Part shown: one piece after another, positions 11,304 to 25,330 of the stretch
Position numbering within the stretch: the stretch's first letter is position 1
Layout: each line of letters begins with the position of its first letter
Assembly: GCF_000001735.4 (NCBI RefSeq)
Contig: NC_003074.8
Coordinates: 23,133,261-23,197,260 of the forward strand
Reading direction: 5' to 3'
DNA from: Arabidopsis thaliana
Lineage: Eukaryota > Streptophyta > Magnoliopsida > Brassicales > Brassicaceae
DNA length: 64,000 nucleotides
Notes under the pieces: generated by a model
What the model saw: only the letters and a program-made list of their open reading frames with translations
Told to the model about the DNA's origin: nothing
The model's database searches: none
Translations under genes and position numbers: made by a program

Positions 11304-13670
11304 CCGGGAATTTTAGTTTGTATATAATTAAGAATTTTTTGTCACTTTAAAATATTCGTCTCTTTTGAGTTAATTCTCCTACTTTCTCTTTATTTCTGTG
11401 CAGAAAATGCTTTACTTGTCGAATATCAAATCAAAGTAGTGTGAGATTAAAATTACCATTTTTAAAAATTACATGTGTGAGTGTGCGACACACATATGAA
11501 TACTAATCGGATAATTTAGATTTGTTCGATTAAAATGGATAAACTAGTCTGACACAGGAAAATAATATTTCGAGGAATCCTTATCTACAAAGTTTGGCTG
11601 CCATTTATTGGTATTGGTAACGGATTAATCAGTAAGATTACATAAAAGAATGATGCAGTTGATTAATAATCTGATAGATGATGGCTCGTTGAATTTTATT
11701 CGATTGTCAACCGATTGATTAATTAAATTTCTTAGAATCTTGACCAAATTTCGAAGTTTGGTTCGGTTTGGTCAAAGCATCCATTTTCACATTTGGCCAT
11801 TTGGGTTTCAAAATTATAATTGAACACCGCTACAGGGAAAACTTTGTTATTTTATGTTTTCAACAAATGCCACAGGGAATACTATGCAACCTACTTATTA
11901 AATTAACATCACCATCACTCTATAGAATACATATTTTGACTATAACAAGTTCATGTACCAATGTACGTGTCTCCTTTTTCGTTTGTTTCACAAAATTGGT
12001 GTAATATTTGTAAAAGACGAAGGAATAGTCTTTCTTTATTTATTTCCGCTTTCAAAGAGCAGAATTTGATAGTAAAAACAAAAGGAAACGAAACTTGTCG
12101 TGGTCTTAGACTCACTAAGTTAACTAAGACATATACGTGGAAAAAAAAACAAGTTGTTTTGTAATAGTTATATCTTGATAGCATCATCGTAAACGAATTG
12201 GTTACATCTTGAGCTTGAGTTGGGTAAATGTGGTCGTCGAATTAAGATACACATCAGGGTAAAATGAGCAAATAATAAAGTTGAAGGGGGAAAAGCGAAA
12301 ATAAAAGAAGCACGTGATGTATAGGATGTTGGAGACCATTGGAAAGAGGATCAGTCGTGGCCAGGTATATGAATATGAATATGATGATGTCAGTGTGTAT
12401 CCATGTGACCTTATCATGTGTACTTGTTACTTATTTTATGGACTACTTTTTTTTGTGCTGATATAATGTATTGAAAATTGTGAAAATTATTGTTAAAATA
12501 GATGGATATATATATTTTTTTTAAAGATGGAGAAGTAAGAATAACATAAAGGACGGTAAGGTACTCGACGCATCTTTTTTTTTTTTTGAACTTCTGATTT
12601 TATATATTGGATTTTGGAAGACAACGACCTCTACAAAAAATTACAGACTCACTTAAAACATCTCCAGTGAGAATAAACGTCTTCAAGAATCATAATCTAA
12701 GCACTTTTTAAGATTAAAAAGGCCTATACAAAAAATAGTCTCTCGACTTTGCTCCAAGCTCTCAGCTTCAAAGAATCAGAATATCAACTGGTTATATTAT
12801 ATTTAGTGGATGACAGAAATTAGATCGAGTTTTCAGATCTGAAGTACCTTACAAGCATAGATGTTGAACATGTCATAGTTTATCCAACAACCACTACTGA
12901 ATACATCTAGAATATTTAAAACACGATGTTTAGAATAATGACTATTCTTTTTAGCCAAATCGAATATCTAATACTACTACTATACCACTACCAGTAAGAC
13001 AAGACATTTACTGTGATACTATTAGAGTGGTTTGCAATTTTAGTGGATTACAAAAAAAAAAAGAAAAAAAATTGGAATAGTGGTCATAAAGGCAAAAACA
13101 AACAATATGATTCAATTTCTTTTTTGGAGAAAATTAAAATCCACTCTTATCCACCATCTTGGAGATTACAAGTTTTGACTTTGAACCTCCTGATTATCAA
13201 ACTTTGGTTTTATAAAAGCAATTATAATGATGAGTTAGTAGTAAAGAGGTTTTTTCTCTACCAAATTTTCTTAACCTTATGTCTTTGTAAACTTATGGCG
13301 TTGGGCTGAACTTTTCATCACTTGTACAACCCTTTAATGGGCTTTTCATATTATGACAATCTTGGTCGACAAAAAGAATCAATTCTAGCTGGTTAACTTG
13401 TAATATTGTTGCTGGCAGAAAAAACGACAATTTCGATTGTGGATAATGGACCGAACACCTATAATAGGCCTTTTGTCTTTGGCCCCAAAAAAGAAAAAGA
13501 AGCAAATTGAATATGTGCGACATATAGTTATACAAGTCAAGGGGTACTTTAGTCAATGCCAATAGCAACTACCTACCGAAACTCAATTCGACGTTTAGAA
13601 AACGTGTCGCTTCTTCTGATCTCAGCTTCAAAATTCGAGAAAGAGTGATCGGGAAAAATAATCATCGGCA
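11304..13670. other. Intergenic region (2.4 kb)
   Basis: AT-rich spacer with A- and T-runs. No open frame with coding character was seen. The right end (about 13,450-13,670) is the promoter and leader of the TMEM205-like gene. Confidence 0.5.
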
Positions 13671-14475
13671 ATGGGTTGGTATACCAGTTTCTTAGTAGTG
13701 GTGGCGTCCTTAGCCGTCGGAGTTATATTCTCGCCGGAGACATTCGGATCGTTGACGAATGGAGAGAATTCGGCGAAGATTTCGATATTCCTGAAGCTAG
13801 CTCATCTACTCAGTTTCGCTACAGCTTGGGGAGCTGCTCTCTGGGCTACCTTCATCGGAGGAATCATCATGTTCAAGTACGCATCTCTATCTCTATCCAA
13901 TCAATTTGGATTCTGTGTGATTTATTTTTCTCTCTTCTATTGACTGATCAGGAATTTACCGAGGCATCAGTTTGGTAATCTTCAGAGCAAGTTGTTTCCA
14001 GCTTACTTCACTTTGGTTGGTTCTTGCTGCGCAATTTCACTCTCTGCTTTTGGTTATTTGCATCCATGGAAGTCATCTTCTACGGTCGAGAAATATCAGA
14101 TAGGGTTTCTCCTATCCGCTTTTGCTTTCAATCTCACCAATTTGTTTGTCTTCACTCCCATGACCATCGATGTAAGTGGCTATTCCCCTCCAATTGCATA
14201 GAAAAATGCATACAAGATCCTAATGAACCAGTCAATGGCCTTTGCTTTGGTGTATGTAGATGATGAAACAAAGGCACAAAGTAGAGAGGGAAAACAACAT
14301 TGGAGATGAAGTTGGTTGGTCCAAGAACAGAGAAAAGGCAAAGAGTATCCCAAAGCTAGCTGCTATGAACAAGAAGTTTGGAATGATTCACGGGTTATCA
14401 TCCCTTGCTAACATCTTTTCATTTGGAAGCCTTGCTATGCATTCTTGGTATCTAGCTGGGAAGTTGAATCTCTAG
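13671..14475 (+). CDS. TMEM205-like/DUF4149 small membrane protein (annotated as LEA-related in Arabidopsis)
   Basis: Three exons, 13671-13876, 13952-14171 and 14260-14475, give 213 residues. Four hydrophobic segments are visible: residues 4-22, about 42-68, about 82-100 and about 115-138, followed by a charged loop and a final hydrophobic stretch near 185-210. The second segment contains a His/Trp-rich pattern (LAHLLSFATAWGAALW) and the first loop FxPETFGxLxN; both are characteristic of the TMEM205/DUF4149 family. The molecular role of plant members is unknown. I recall this locus as At3g62580, labelled a late embryogenesis abundant family protein; nothing in the sequence is hydrophilic or glycine-rich like classical LEA proteins, so I regard that label as misleading. 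Confidence 0.88.
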
Positions 14476-14712
14476 TTTCCTCCTCAATACTCATCTTGTC
14501 ACAAAGGTCTGACCTTTTACGCCCCCTTAATGAATAAATCTCTTGCATTTCCTCGCCAATCCCTTTGTAAGATTGTGTCAGACTCCAAACATATTTCAGT
14601 GAAATCATGAAAGAAATTGTTACCAAGCACTCTTGTACGAAGATACTTCCTGTCTTTCTCTAAAAATAATCCATGTTTGATAGATTCTATTACAGAATAG
14701 GCCTAAGCTGCT

Positions 14713-16915
<2,203 letters not shown>

Positions 16916-16944
16916 TCAAACAAAAACTCTTTCCTTAAAATTTC

Positions 16945-16974
16945 CTCTTCTTCTTCTTCTTCTTCTTCTTCTTC
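16945..16974. repeat. (CTT)n microsatellite upstream of PLIP3
   Basis: About ten tandem CTT units on the plus strand, read as GAA units in the probable PLIP3 leader, 36-65 bases upstream of its ATG. Confidence 0.9.
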
Positions 16975-17343
16975 CTAAATAGAACCGTATAAAATACGTA
17001 TACACCGGGAATAATCCGGCGTTGGCGTGCAAGTTTGAATGAATCTCTTGTCGTTTTTGTTTTTTTCTCAGCTTCCTCGTCCGATCAAATCTTCCTTTGA
17101 TAGCGATGGATGTGTTATGTATGTTACAAAGCTGGTGAACCAACTTTAACACGCCTTAATGGATGCCCCACCGCATCAATTTCAGAATTTTACTACTACT
17201 TCTCTGGAAACTGGAAAGGTTAATAAATGTATTTGCTGGTTTGATTTCAAGTTTTAATTCCGATTGATTTTTTGGGTTTATTATATAAAGTTTGCAATTT
17301 TTGAGTAATTTAAGGGATCTTTCTGGGTAGAGCTATATGGAGG

Positions 17344-17351
17344 ACACGTGG
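17344..17351 (+). promoter_or_regulatory. Candidate ABA-responsive element upstream of PLIP3
   Basis: ACACGTGG, an ABRE/G-box core bound by bZIP factors, lies about 435 bases upstream of the PLIP3 ATG. This fits the reported ABA induction of PLIP3, but a single core motif can occur by chance and its activity is inferred. Confidence 0.4.
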
Positions 17352-17777
17352 AAGATGAAAGCGCCTAAAGAACTTGTTTGAGTCTCCCACGTATCTTGGA
17401 ACAAAATCAGGTTGTTGGACTCTATTAGTTTCATCGCAACAACTAAAACCTAACTCCATCGCCTAATTAAAAGAGACACAAGTGTTTTCATTATTATTTA
17501 TGTGATAACGTAACTAGCGCACAAAAAAAGAGTATTCGAAATAGGATTCACAGAAATAATTCAAATCGTATTTGGATCATGAATATGCACTAATATGATT
17601 AACAAAGAGCAAACAAAAATGACAACTTGATCAAAACGTCCTTCCGACTTTGTCTCCCCATATCTTTTTTCTTTCTATATTAAAACCTAATCATGTTATA
17701 CATTAGGACCATCACATGTTCTTCTCTTTAATCCCCAAACTTCTAAAGAGAGAGAGAGCGAAAGCGAGAGAAGAGCA

Positions 17778-20086
17778 CTAAGCAAAGACTTCTTTAATCT
17801 TCTTCTTCTGATCGTCAGTGAGAGAAGACGGAAACAAAACCTCAAAAGTGACAAAGAGGTTGCCTTTCTTTGTGCTGTAGTGAAGTGGCATCCCTTCTCC
17901 TTTGAACTTCTTTACTTCCTTCGGCTTTGTAATTCCCTGTTGTCGCCACACAATATTTAACCCATAAGATGATAATTGATGGTCATTGTTTCAAGTGTTT
18001 TGCGTGTATGGGGAAAGATATTAGTGTTACCTTGGAACTGATGTCAACTTCGTGATCATCCAAGTGTTTGAATGATTTCTCAAAACCAACTAGCGCCTCA
18101 ACCTGAAGAAAAGAGATTTGGTGGAATCAGAAAAATGAATCAATTGTTGGTCTATGATGTAGAGATACTGATATAAGAGTAGTTTGTTGAATTTATTTAC
18201 CAGTGTAATGTTCACGTTCATGTGTAGATCGTTGCCATCCCTTCTGAAACGGGCATGTGGTGCAGTTCTGATTCGGAACTGCGAAATGTACAACAATGGT
18301 TTATTCTCTCTGATTTTGATGTTTAGTGAAGTCAAGGATAGTGAAATTTAGGGAAGAGGCTAACCTTAAGGTCACCAGGGTCACCGTCAAGAATGGGTTC
18401 GCCGTCTTCATAGAAAGACACTTCCTGAAAAGTATTTGGTATTTAGAAACTAAGATCGGAAAAATCGATAAGCTCATAAATAAATCAAAATGAATTAAAG
18501 AGCTACTATGAAACGTAGTTTCGATTGATTTTACAATGAGGGTAGTAGAAGTTCGATACTTACTTCTCCATCTTTCATTCCTTTCTCGATATCAACTGTC
18601 ACAAAGTATCCCTCCCGTTCGTATTTGACATTAGGGCATTTGTCACAGACCTGAGGGGAAGAAGAGGATACGTCGTTAAACAGTAATTAGGTTGGAACAA
18701 GACCATCTGTGACAATTGAACATATCCGTCCTTTACCTGCTCTGTCATCTGTTGGAACATTCCAGGACCAATTTGTCTGTGATAGACCTCGTTCCTGCAG
18801 TTACACTTTCTCTTTCCAGGAGCTGGTTTTATCACATTCTTTTCCCTCCATACCTGATAGTTCAATGTGGAACATTCTCACTGAGAACTTAATGCAATTT
18901 CTTTTATTTGCATTAATGTAAAAAAAAAAACTGTCTACTCTAACCAAAACATCGCCTGAACTGAACCTAAAGAATGTCTGAATGACACTATGAAATCTAG
19001 TTTACAAATTTCTATTGATTCTAGTACATTTGGATCAAAGTAACATTTCCCAGATGAGTAACATGTATTAGTGATGACAATAACATCCTGACACGGAGCT
19101 TAACATACCTTCATAGAGCCTCCCATGTACAAATCTTCTAGAGTTGCCTCAAGTTCCACAATTACGTCATCCCCCTTGACAACCTTCTCTTCTTCCTCCA
19201 TCGAACCTCCACCAAAAAACCTATTAAACACATCAATAATCTCTGCAAATTAGCAATCTGCACCCTTTAAACACAAATGTAAAACATTATCCAAATTTAG
19301 GAACTATTCACGCTACAGAGTAAAGTCCCTTCTTTAAACACAAATGTAAAACGTTATCCAAATTTAGGAACTATTCACGCTACAGAGTAAAGTCCCTTAA
19401 CATTACCAAATTCAATTGTATCCACTATCAATAAATAAAACTCACACGAATTCTATGTTAAGATGGGTTCAACAGGATAGAAGATCAGACAGATCCTAGT
19501 GACCCTGTATCTTGTACCTCTAGTTGGATCCTAAAGAGTTACCATTTGCAGAAAACTTACGAGCTGAAGATGTCCTGCATATTCATGCCGCCTCCTCCTC
19601 CTCCTCTTCCTCCATTTGCAGAAAACTGTTTAAGTCCCTCTTCACCATACTTGTTATATATCTCCCTCTTCTCCTCATCCGATAACACTTCATAAGCTAT
19701 TACATCAAACACCAATACGTCAATTCTCAAAACTAAAAACGGGTGAGTTAACAAAGAGAGCAGAATCACACAAGTTGCAAAACGAAAATACCATTGTTGA
19801 TCTCAGCGAATTTGCGAGTCGCTTCCTCATTTCCTTGATTCTTATCGGGATGATACTTCAAAGCTAGTTTCCTATAAGCTCTCTTGATCTGTTCATCAGA
19901 TGCACCTTTCGGGACTTGCAACACATCGTAGTAACTCTTCCTAAATCCACAACACAGATTTTCTAAGCATTCACATTTTCCACACATTTCTGAAGGAATC
20001 GAAAGATGTTCTTACCCGGCAAGGACGCAGATGGCGTAGGAAAGAGCGAACAGTACGATACACAGCTCCGACCACCGAATCGCCAT
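17778..20086 (-). CDS. ERDJ3B: ERDJ3B, ER-lumenal DnaJ co-chaperone
   Basis: Ten exons on the minus strand: 20086-20016, 19940-19792, 19696-19561, 19220-19109, 18853-18737, 18650-18564, 18424-18365, 18278-18201, 18102-18031 and 17936-17778. They give 346 residues. Residues 1-23 are a signal peptide (hydrophobic core about 7-22). The J domain spans about 26-90 with an intact HPD in KYHPDKN, followed by a Gly-rich linker (GGRGGGGGG) and a type-I-like substrate-binding region with a reduced Cys-rich insert (CNCRNE and CDKCPN) rather than four CxxCxGxG motifs. There is no KDEL-type C-terminus. ERDJ3B works with SDF2 and the Hsp70 BiP in the ER lumen and supports maturation of receptors such as EFR. 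A perfect ER-stress element lies upstream at 20331-20349. Its intron 3 holds a 67-base tandem duplication. Confidence 0.95.
19265..19398. repeat. 67-bp tandem duplication within ERDJ3B intron 3
   Basis: Copy 1 at 19265-19331 and copy 2 at 19332-19398 begin with CTTTAAACACAAATG and are nearly identical; the clearest difference is ACATT versus ACGTT. They abut head-to-tail, so this is a recent duplication in intronic sequence. Confidence 0.95.
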
Positions 20087-20330
20087 GGAAACGGAAATCG
20101 GATCTCTCCCAAGGATTACTCCAACCTGAGATTCGTTTCGATTTTAACAATGAAACCTCACAGAATGAACAAGAACGAAGATCTTCTTCGCTGATTTTTA
20201 TGATTGGAAAACTCGAATCACTCTCTCTACTTGTTTTCGTGGAAACGATTCCAAAACTCGAGCCTCGTGGTCGGGTTACGTGTACACTGCAATGCTTAAC
20301 CAATCAGGATTAAGTCTCTGACGATCGTAA

Positions 20331-20349
20331 CCAATAAATATTAGCCACG
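20331..20349 (+). promoter_or_regulatory. ER stress response element (ERSE) upstream of ERDJ3B
   Basis: The sequence fits CCAAT-N9-CCACG exactly: CCAAT at 20331-20335, nine bases, CCACG at 20345-20349, within a CCACGTGG palindrome. It sits about 245-263 bases upstream of the ERDJ3B ATG, in reverse orientation to the gene. ERSE is bound by bZIP28/bZIP60 with NF-Y in plants and drives unfolded-protein-response genes, which suits an ER co-chaperone. The match is seen directly; function is inferred. Confidence 0.75.
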
Positions 20350-21140
20350 TGGATAAACCAACGTCGAATCGCTGACTGTTCTTTTCGTCGACTTTAATGA
20401 GTACGACGTCGTTATACTCATATAATCTATACAAGGCGCATTAATAATGAAGCGGGCCTGTAACTCCCCTACGATTGTTATTCAATAAATGTGGCCTAAC
20501 CCGATTAAAAACCCTAGGTTACTGGGCCCATACAAAATCGAGATTGTTTTATGTAAACCGATCTGGGGAGGCCAGATCCAAACTAGTTTTGCATATTTAT
20601 GCATTATGGATTTTGTACCTACCATATTAAACTTGTTAATATAATGACAAAACCGCTGCTATGAGAAAATTTATTTCTTTAATCTTTATATAATCTAGAC
20701 TATCTTAGTCACACATTACGTTGTGCATTGGTTAAACACTACTGGAGTATAAAACAAAAAAAGGTGGTTAAGTAATAAATACATATTTTGTTGCTTATTA
20801 ATTACATGCAAAGAAACATAGACTGGTTTGGACAATCATGTCATATGTCAGGTCTCTTGATTCTTCGCATCTTCGACGAAACATTATTTACTAGACATAC
20901 AATAATAACTAGACATCTCACACGAGTGGTCCCGATCCCCCACTAATACCATTTTACTGTCCATTGAAAAATAAAGAAACGTTGCTGACAATAGTAAACT
21001 AAATAAAATTGGTGTTTACATATTTTCCACGATACGAAGTAAAATATTGAGAAAGTATTACGCTTATGATTTTATTAATTGTTAGATGATTAACTGAATC
21101 CGAATTGAGCAGTATGATTAGAAACAAGTCAGAAATAATA

Positions 21141-21193
21141 AATGTATAACTAGTATTTAAAAAAAAAAAAAATGTATAACTAGTATTTAAAAA
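21141..21193. repeat. 30-bp-period direct repeat upstream of MYB11
   Basis: The 20-base segment AATGTATAACTAGTATTTAA occurs at 21141-21160 and again at 21171-21190, separated by an A-run. It looks like replication slippage. Confidence 0.9.
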
Positions 21194-21362
21194 CTATAGT
21201 TAGCATCTAATTAGAGACACTAGGACGACCCAGCTGGACAGCTGGTTAGTAGCTCTCGACCTATGATGAGCGCCTACGACTTTTGTTTCAACATAGACAA
21301 ACGTGGCTCGTTCTATCACCTGAATATATAACCCACTCCTCTCTATTCTTGCATGTCACTCC

Positions 21363-21370
21363 TATAAATA
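21363..21370 (+). promoter_or_regulatory. TATA box of MYB11
   Basis: TATAAATA lies 135 bases before the ATG at 21498, within a typical core-promoter distance. Confidence 0.6.
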
Positions 21371-21497
21371 TTTAATACTAAACCAATCACTTTTTGTTGT
21401 GTCGTCACTTTACTTCTCTTTAAATAATCTCTTTCTCTAGTGATTGACTTTAGGAACAAGTGAAGTGAGTGATTTTTAATAATCGCCGGCCGAGAGA

Positions 21498-23111
21498 ATG
21501 GGAAGGGCGCCGTGCTGTGAGAAGGTAGGAATTAAGAAGGGGCGCTGGACGGCGGAGGAAGACCGGACTCTCTCCGACTACATTCAGTCCAACGGCGAAG
21601 GATCATGGCGTTCTCTTCCCAAAAATGCCGGTAAAGTTTTTTTTATCTATACAGTACTCTGTCTCTCGACTATCGCATGCATCTCATAAGATAGTTTTTT
21701 TGTTTGGTCAAAATTTATAAGAGAATCTATATGCATCGAGAAGTTAATTAATCTTACGTACGGTTCAATTATACACCATGAGTTGTAAAAAAAATTAAAA
21801 TAGAGACTTGATTTTTTTTTTTTCTATTTAATGTATCAGTTTCTATAAGGAATGCATAATATTTTAAAGTACATAAAGTGTTTATTGATAATTCAGACCA
21901 AATTGCCTTCTTGTTTTATTTACATGTATATATGGACTGTAACATCACAAATAAAACGATAATTTATTTCAATATTTAGGAAAAGATGAGTAATCGCTGC
22001 AGGCATTATTATGCCTTAATTAAAATCTGACGTACATTTTAAAAAGGGCTAAAGAGATGTGGAAAGAGCTGTAGATTGAGATGGATAAACTATTTGAGAT
22101 CAGACATCAAGAGAGGAAACATAACTCCCGAAGAAGAGGACGTCATTGTTAAACTGCATTCCACTTTGGGAACCAGGTAACTTTTTCATTTGAACAAAAG
22201 TTTATTAATGTCGATATATTTCCAATAGAAAAAGTACACTATCACGTGAAATCATAAATCAAACTGTTGCTGTGTAACGTCGTGAAAAAAAACGTTTTTA
22301 CAACAAAAAATAAGAATAGCGTCAACGCTAATTAAATTGCAGGTGGTCAACAATTGCGAGCAATCTACCGGGAAGAACAGACAACGAAATAAAAAACTAT
22401 TGGAATTCTCATCTCAGCCGTAAACTCCACGGTTACTTCAGAAAACCAACTGTCGCCAATACCGTCGAGAATGCGCCTCCGCCTCCTAAGCGTAGACCTG
22501 GAAGAACCAGCAGATCCGCCATGAAACCCAAATTTATCCTAAACCCTAAAAACCACAAAACCCCTAATTCTTTTAAAGCAAACAAAAGTGACATCGTTTT
22601 GCCAACTACGACAATAGAGAATGGAGAGGGAGACAAAGAAGACGCATTAATGGTGTTGTCAAGTAGTAGCTTAAGTGGAGCAGAGGAACCCGGTTTAGGA
22701 CCATGTGGTTATGGAGACGATGGCGATTGTAACCCAAGCATTAATGGCGACGATGGAGCTTTGTGTCTCAATGACGACATTTTCGATTCTTGTTTTCTAT
22801 TGGACGACTCTCATGCTGTCCACGTGTCCTCATGTGAGTCGAACAACGTAAAAAACTCTGAGCCATATGGAGGGATGTCAGTTGGGCACAAAAATATCGA
22901 AACGATGGCTGATGATTTCGTTGACTGGGACTTTGTATGGAGAGAAGGTCAAACCCTTTGGGACGAAAAAGAGGATCTTGATTCGGTTTTGTCGAGGCTG
23001 TTAGATGGAGAGGAAATGGAATCTGAGATCAGACAAAGGGACTCCAACGACTTTGGAGAACCGTTGGATATTGACGAAGAAAACAAGATGGCTGCTTGGC
23101 TTTTGTCTTGA
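21498..23111 (+). CDS. MYB11: MYB11, R2R3-MYB activator of flavonol biosynthesis
   Basis: Three exons, 21498-21630, 22047-22176 and 22343-23111, give 343 residues and follow the conserved R2R3-MYB intron positions. R2 begins at [10 protein letters not shown] (residue about 13) and R3 at [10 protein letters not shown]; both carry the regularly spaced Trp residues. The bHLH-interaction signature in R3 is absent (the stretch reads DVIVKLHS), as expected for regulators that act without a bHLH partner. Subgroup-7 motif 1 ([13 protein letters not shown]) is at residues about 137-149 and subgroup-7 motif 2 (AAWLLS) is the extreme C-terminus. Subgroup 7 in A. thaliana is MYB11, MYB12 and MYB111, which activate CHS, CHI, F3H and FLS1. 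The acidic C-terminal half is a plausible activation region. Length and locus order indicate At3g62610. Confidence 0.95.
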
Positions 23112-23686
23112 AAGATTTGACACCATGCATATGCCTTTTTCTCCGTTAGATTTTAGCAAAGACCCCACGTGGCAGGATCTGGTCGGTTTGTCAATAGAAC
23201 ATGTTTGTCCCCTAGCGTTCGTTTTTTAGTTTTAAATGTATTTATATTCTTTTTTATTTCTTTTCATGTGTAAATACGATTTTGGCGGTGGCAAATAAAC
23301 AAAATAAAGTCGATCTTCTTAGTTCAATTACATATAAGCGATCCATTGATGATTACACCATTGATAGCCAACTTAAGTAATCTTTCGACTTTCGTATATA
23401 TGTATACAAATATAATAAGAAATTTAAAATACAAAAAAAATATAAATAAAATTCAGTTCCATATTGTGAATCAGCAATTCTCACTATTGGTACATAGTCC
23501 AACACTTGCTAGTTGCATTCTAGGTGGAAGTATTTCAAAGAAACAAGTTTCTCTGATAGACTAATAATAGACCAAAACCCGAGCAAATTTCAAAGCATGT
23601 CGCCAACCACAACTCTTTTTTGTGTGTAAATGTTCACTGGTAAAGTGGTAATTAATGAACGTTTTGAATTTTGATTAAAAGCTATA
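23112..23686. other. MYB11 3' flank
   Basis: AT-rich downstream sequence. No gene is visible before the inverted-repeat element that starts near 23687. Confidence 0.5.
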
Positions 23687-24060
23687 AGACCATCTCCAAC
23701 GAGAGGATGTAATCAAAAAATTGTTGGGCTCTCTTGTTTAATGACAATAAAAATAAATTAAAACTGATAAAAATCAAGAGAGTCGGCTTTCTGGAGAGAG
23801 TTTTGAGAATTTGAGAGAACCGTCGATGTGGCAACATGTGATTGGGTTTTCAATTTCAACAAAAAAATAAATGTGTGCGCGTTCTGTTCTATCTTCTTTC
23901 TCCTCTCTGCCCAAACGAAATTGACCAAAAGATGCAAAGCCCAATCATCGTTTCTTCTGAAAACTTTTCGCATTTGATATCTTTTCTTTGAAACTGAAAT
24001 CAAGATACACAAACTGAAACCAATTTGTTCACCAAAAGAAAATAAAAATGCGTGGGTTTC

Positions 24061-24573
24061 GATTTCAAAGATATTCAGGAAAAGATCTCCGATAGCTTTC
24101 GTCTATGGCAACACTCTTTTCAATTCTGGGTTCGAGCTTCGTGGTTTTAAAAGCTTGTAATTTCGTGTGATCAAGCTCCTGCGACGCCGTTTGATGCGAT
24201 TCAACTTTGAAAATTTGATGAAAAGCCTCTTGGTTATGCTTCTATTGCTCAGGTATTATAGATTATGGTGGAAACTTAACAATTAAGTAAACATGATTGA
24301 GTTAGAGTATTTAGGAGCTTGTAAAGCAGAAGGTCTTGGTGATGGACCCATAATGAAGCTGTATATTTATGTTGTAATTGAGGAAGATAATCTGGTCATA
24401 ATGCTTTCTAGAATTAGCTACTCTTGCCGTAGAATTATTATCTCTTGACGTGGAATTGTAGCAACATTGTCAAACTCTGGTTATGTTTATACTAAGACAA
24501 TATCATTTATTTGCTTTCTTAGGTTCACAGAGGAAGTATAAAGGGTAACAAGATGAATGTTGTTGTAAAGGTG
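24061..24573 (+). pseudogene. Captured fragment of an ABC1/UbiB-type atypical kinase gene
   Basis: Reading 24061-24252 in one frame gives DFKDIQEKISDSF...FQFWVRA, then a KLVISCDQAPATPFDA segment and FDEKPLGYASIAQ, followed by a GT at 24253. An AG at 24521-24522 precedes 24523-24573, which reads VHRGSIKGNKMNVVVKV. These segments match, in order, the N-terminal and early kinase region of plant ABC1K proteins as I remember them, including the ASIAQVHR signature across the splice junction. Two in-frame stops (24148 and 24208) and two apparent internal deletions show it is broken. The retained intron indicates capture as genomic DNA, not retrotransposition. The parent gene cannot be named without a search. 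Confidence 0.7.
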
Positions 24574-24579
24574 AACATT

Positions 24580-24960
24580 ATCGGAAGTTCTAGATGGGGC
24601 TGAAGCCTCTGCTCGAGCTATGACAGAGGTCGACCCCAAAGGAATTTTCAAGTCCACGGGTCTGTTTTCCTTTTACTGATCACTCTGTTTTTTTTCCTTT
24701 AACTTATCTATGGAGTAAATGTGAAGCCATACTAGTCTCATTTGAGCCCTCTAAAATGCAGGCTATGGTAACTATTTGTTTATGCTTGCTCCGTCAACCA
24801 ATGAATCATTCAGACAAATGGTCATTTCCGATGCAGTCTCTGTTTTGATGCCGAGGTAACTGAGATTACTTATGGTAACTCTATGGTTCTTGATCATGGT
24901 TGGATTGACACTTTGAACAAGAAATGGGATTTGGTTCATTGCATTGAGGTTAGCTTAGGT
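24580..24960 (+). pseudogene. Unidentified coding-like fragments within the TIR element
   Basis: Downstream of the kinase fragment, 24592-24660 can be read as an open stretch ending KGIFKSTG. After an intron-like gap with an AG at 24760-24761, reading continues as GYGNYLFMLAPSTNESF, and a shifted frame gives EVTEITYGNSMVLDHGW up to about 24950. Base composition is less AT-rich than the surroundings. I do not recognise the source protein. It is probably a second captured gene, broken by a frameshift. Confidence 0.4.
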
Positions 24961-25247
24961 TTGGCTTTTAATAAAGTTTCTATTTGAGTGGAATTGTAAA
25001 ATAGAATTGATGTCTAGTACGTGTTTGATGAAATTCCTCTAAGAGTGAACCTTAAATCGTGTGTATTAAGCTTTGTTTCTTGATAAACAACTAATGATTT
25101 AGAGTTCTCTTCACGTTATTGTGATGGAAGTTTTATGTTCATACACTCAAATGTTCTTTTATGTTCGAACTCTTTGCTATATATTTGTTGTAACCAAATT
25201 TTAACCATAACACTTAAACACATAATCACAAATTTTCAAAACTTTAT

Positions 25248-25330
25248 CTACAAGTTTAAGAAGCAAAACACTTTAACCATAAGTTTAAGAACCAAAATAC
25301 ATAACCACAAGTTTAAAGAACCAAAAAACA
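25248..25330 (+). repeat. Degenerate short tandem repeat (AAGTTTAAGAA-type)
   Basis: Three spaced copies of a motif like AAGTTTAAGAACCAAAA occur at about 25250, 25280 and 25310. They lie in the 3' part of the TIR element and may be subterminal repeats. Confidence 0.55.

Larger units (their letters stand above)
20087..21497. other. Divergent spacer between ERDJ3B and MYB11
   Basis: Holds the ERDJ3B promoter (ERSE at 20331-20349) on the left and the MYB11 promoter (TATA at 21363-21370) on the right. A 30-base-period direct repeat with an A-run lies at 21141-21193. No coding region is seen. Confidence 0.55.

Noticed and set aside
12659-12680. ACATCTCCAGTGAGAAT, similar to the ends of the TIR element
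   Set aside because: No inverted partner was found within a few kilobases on either side, so an element cannot be supported.
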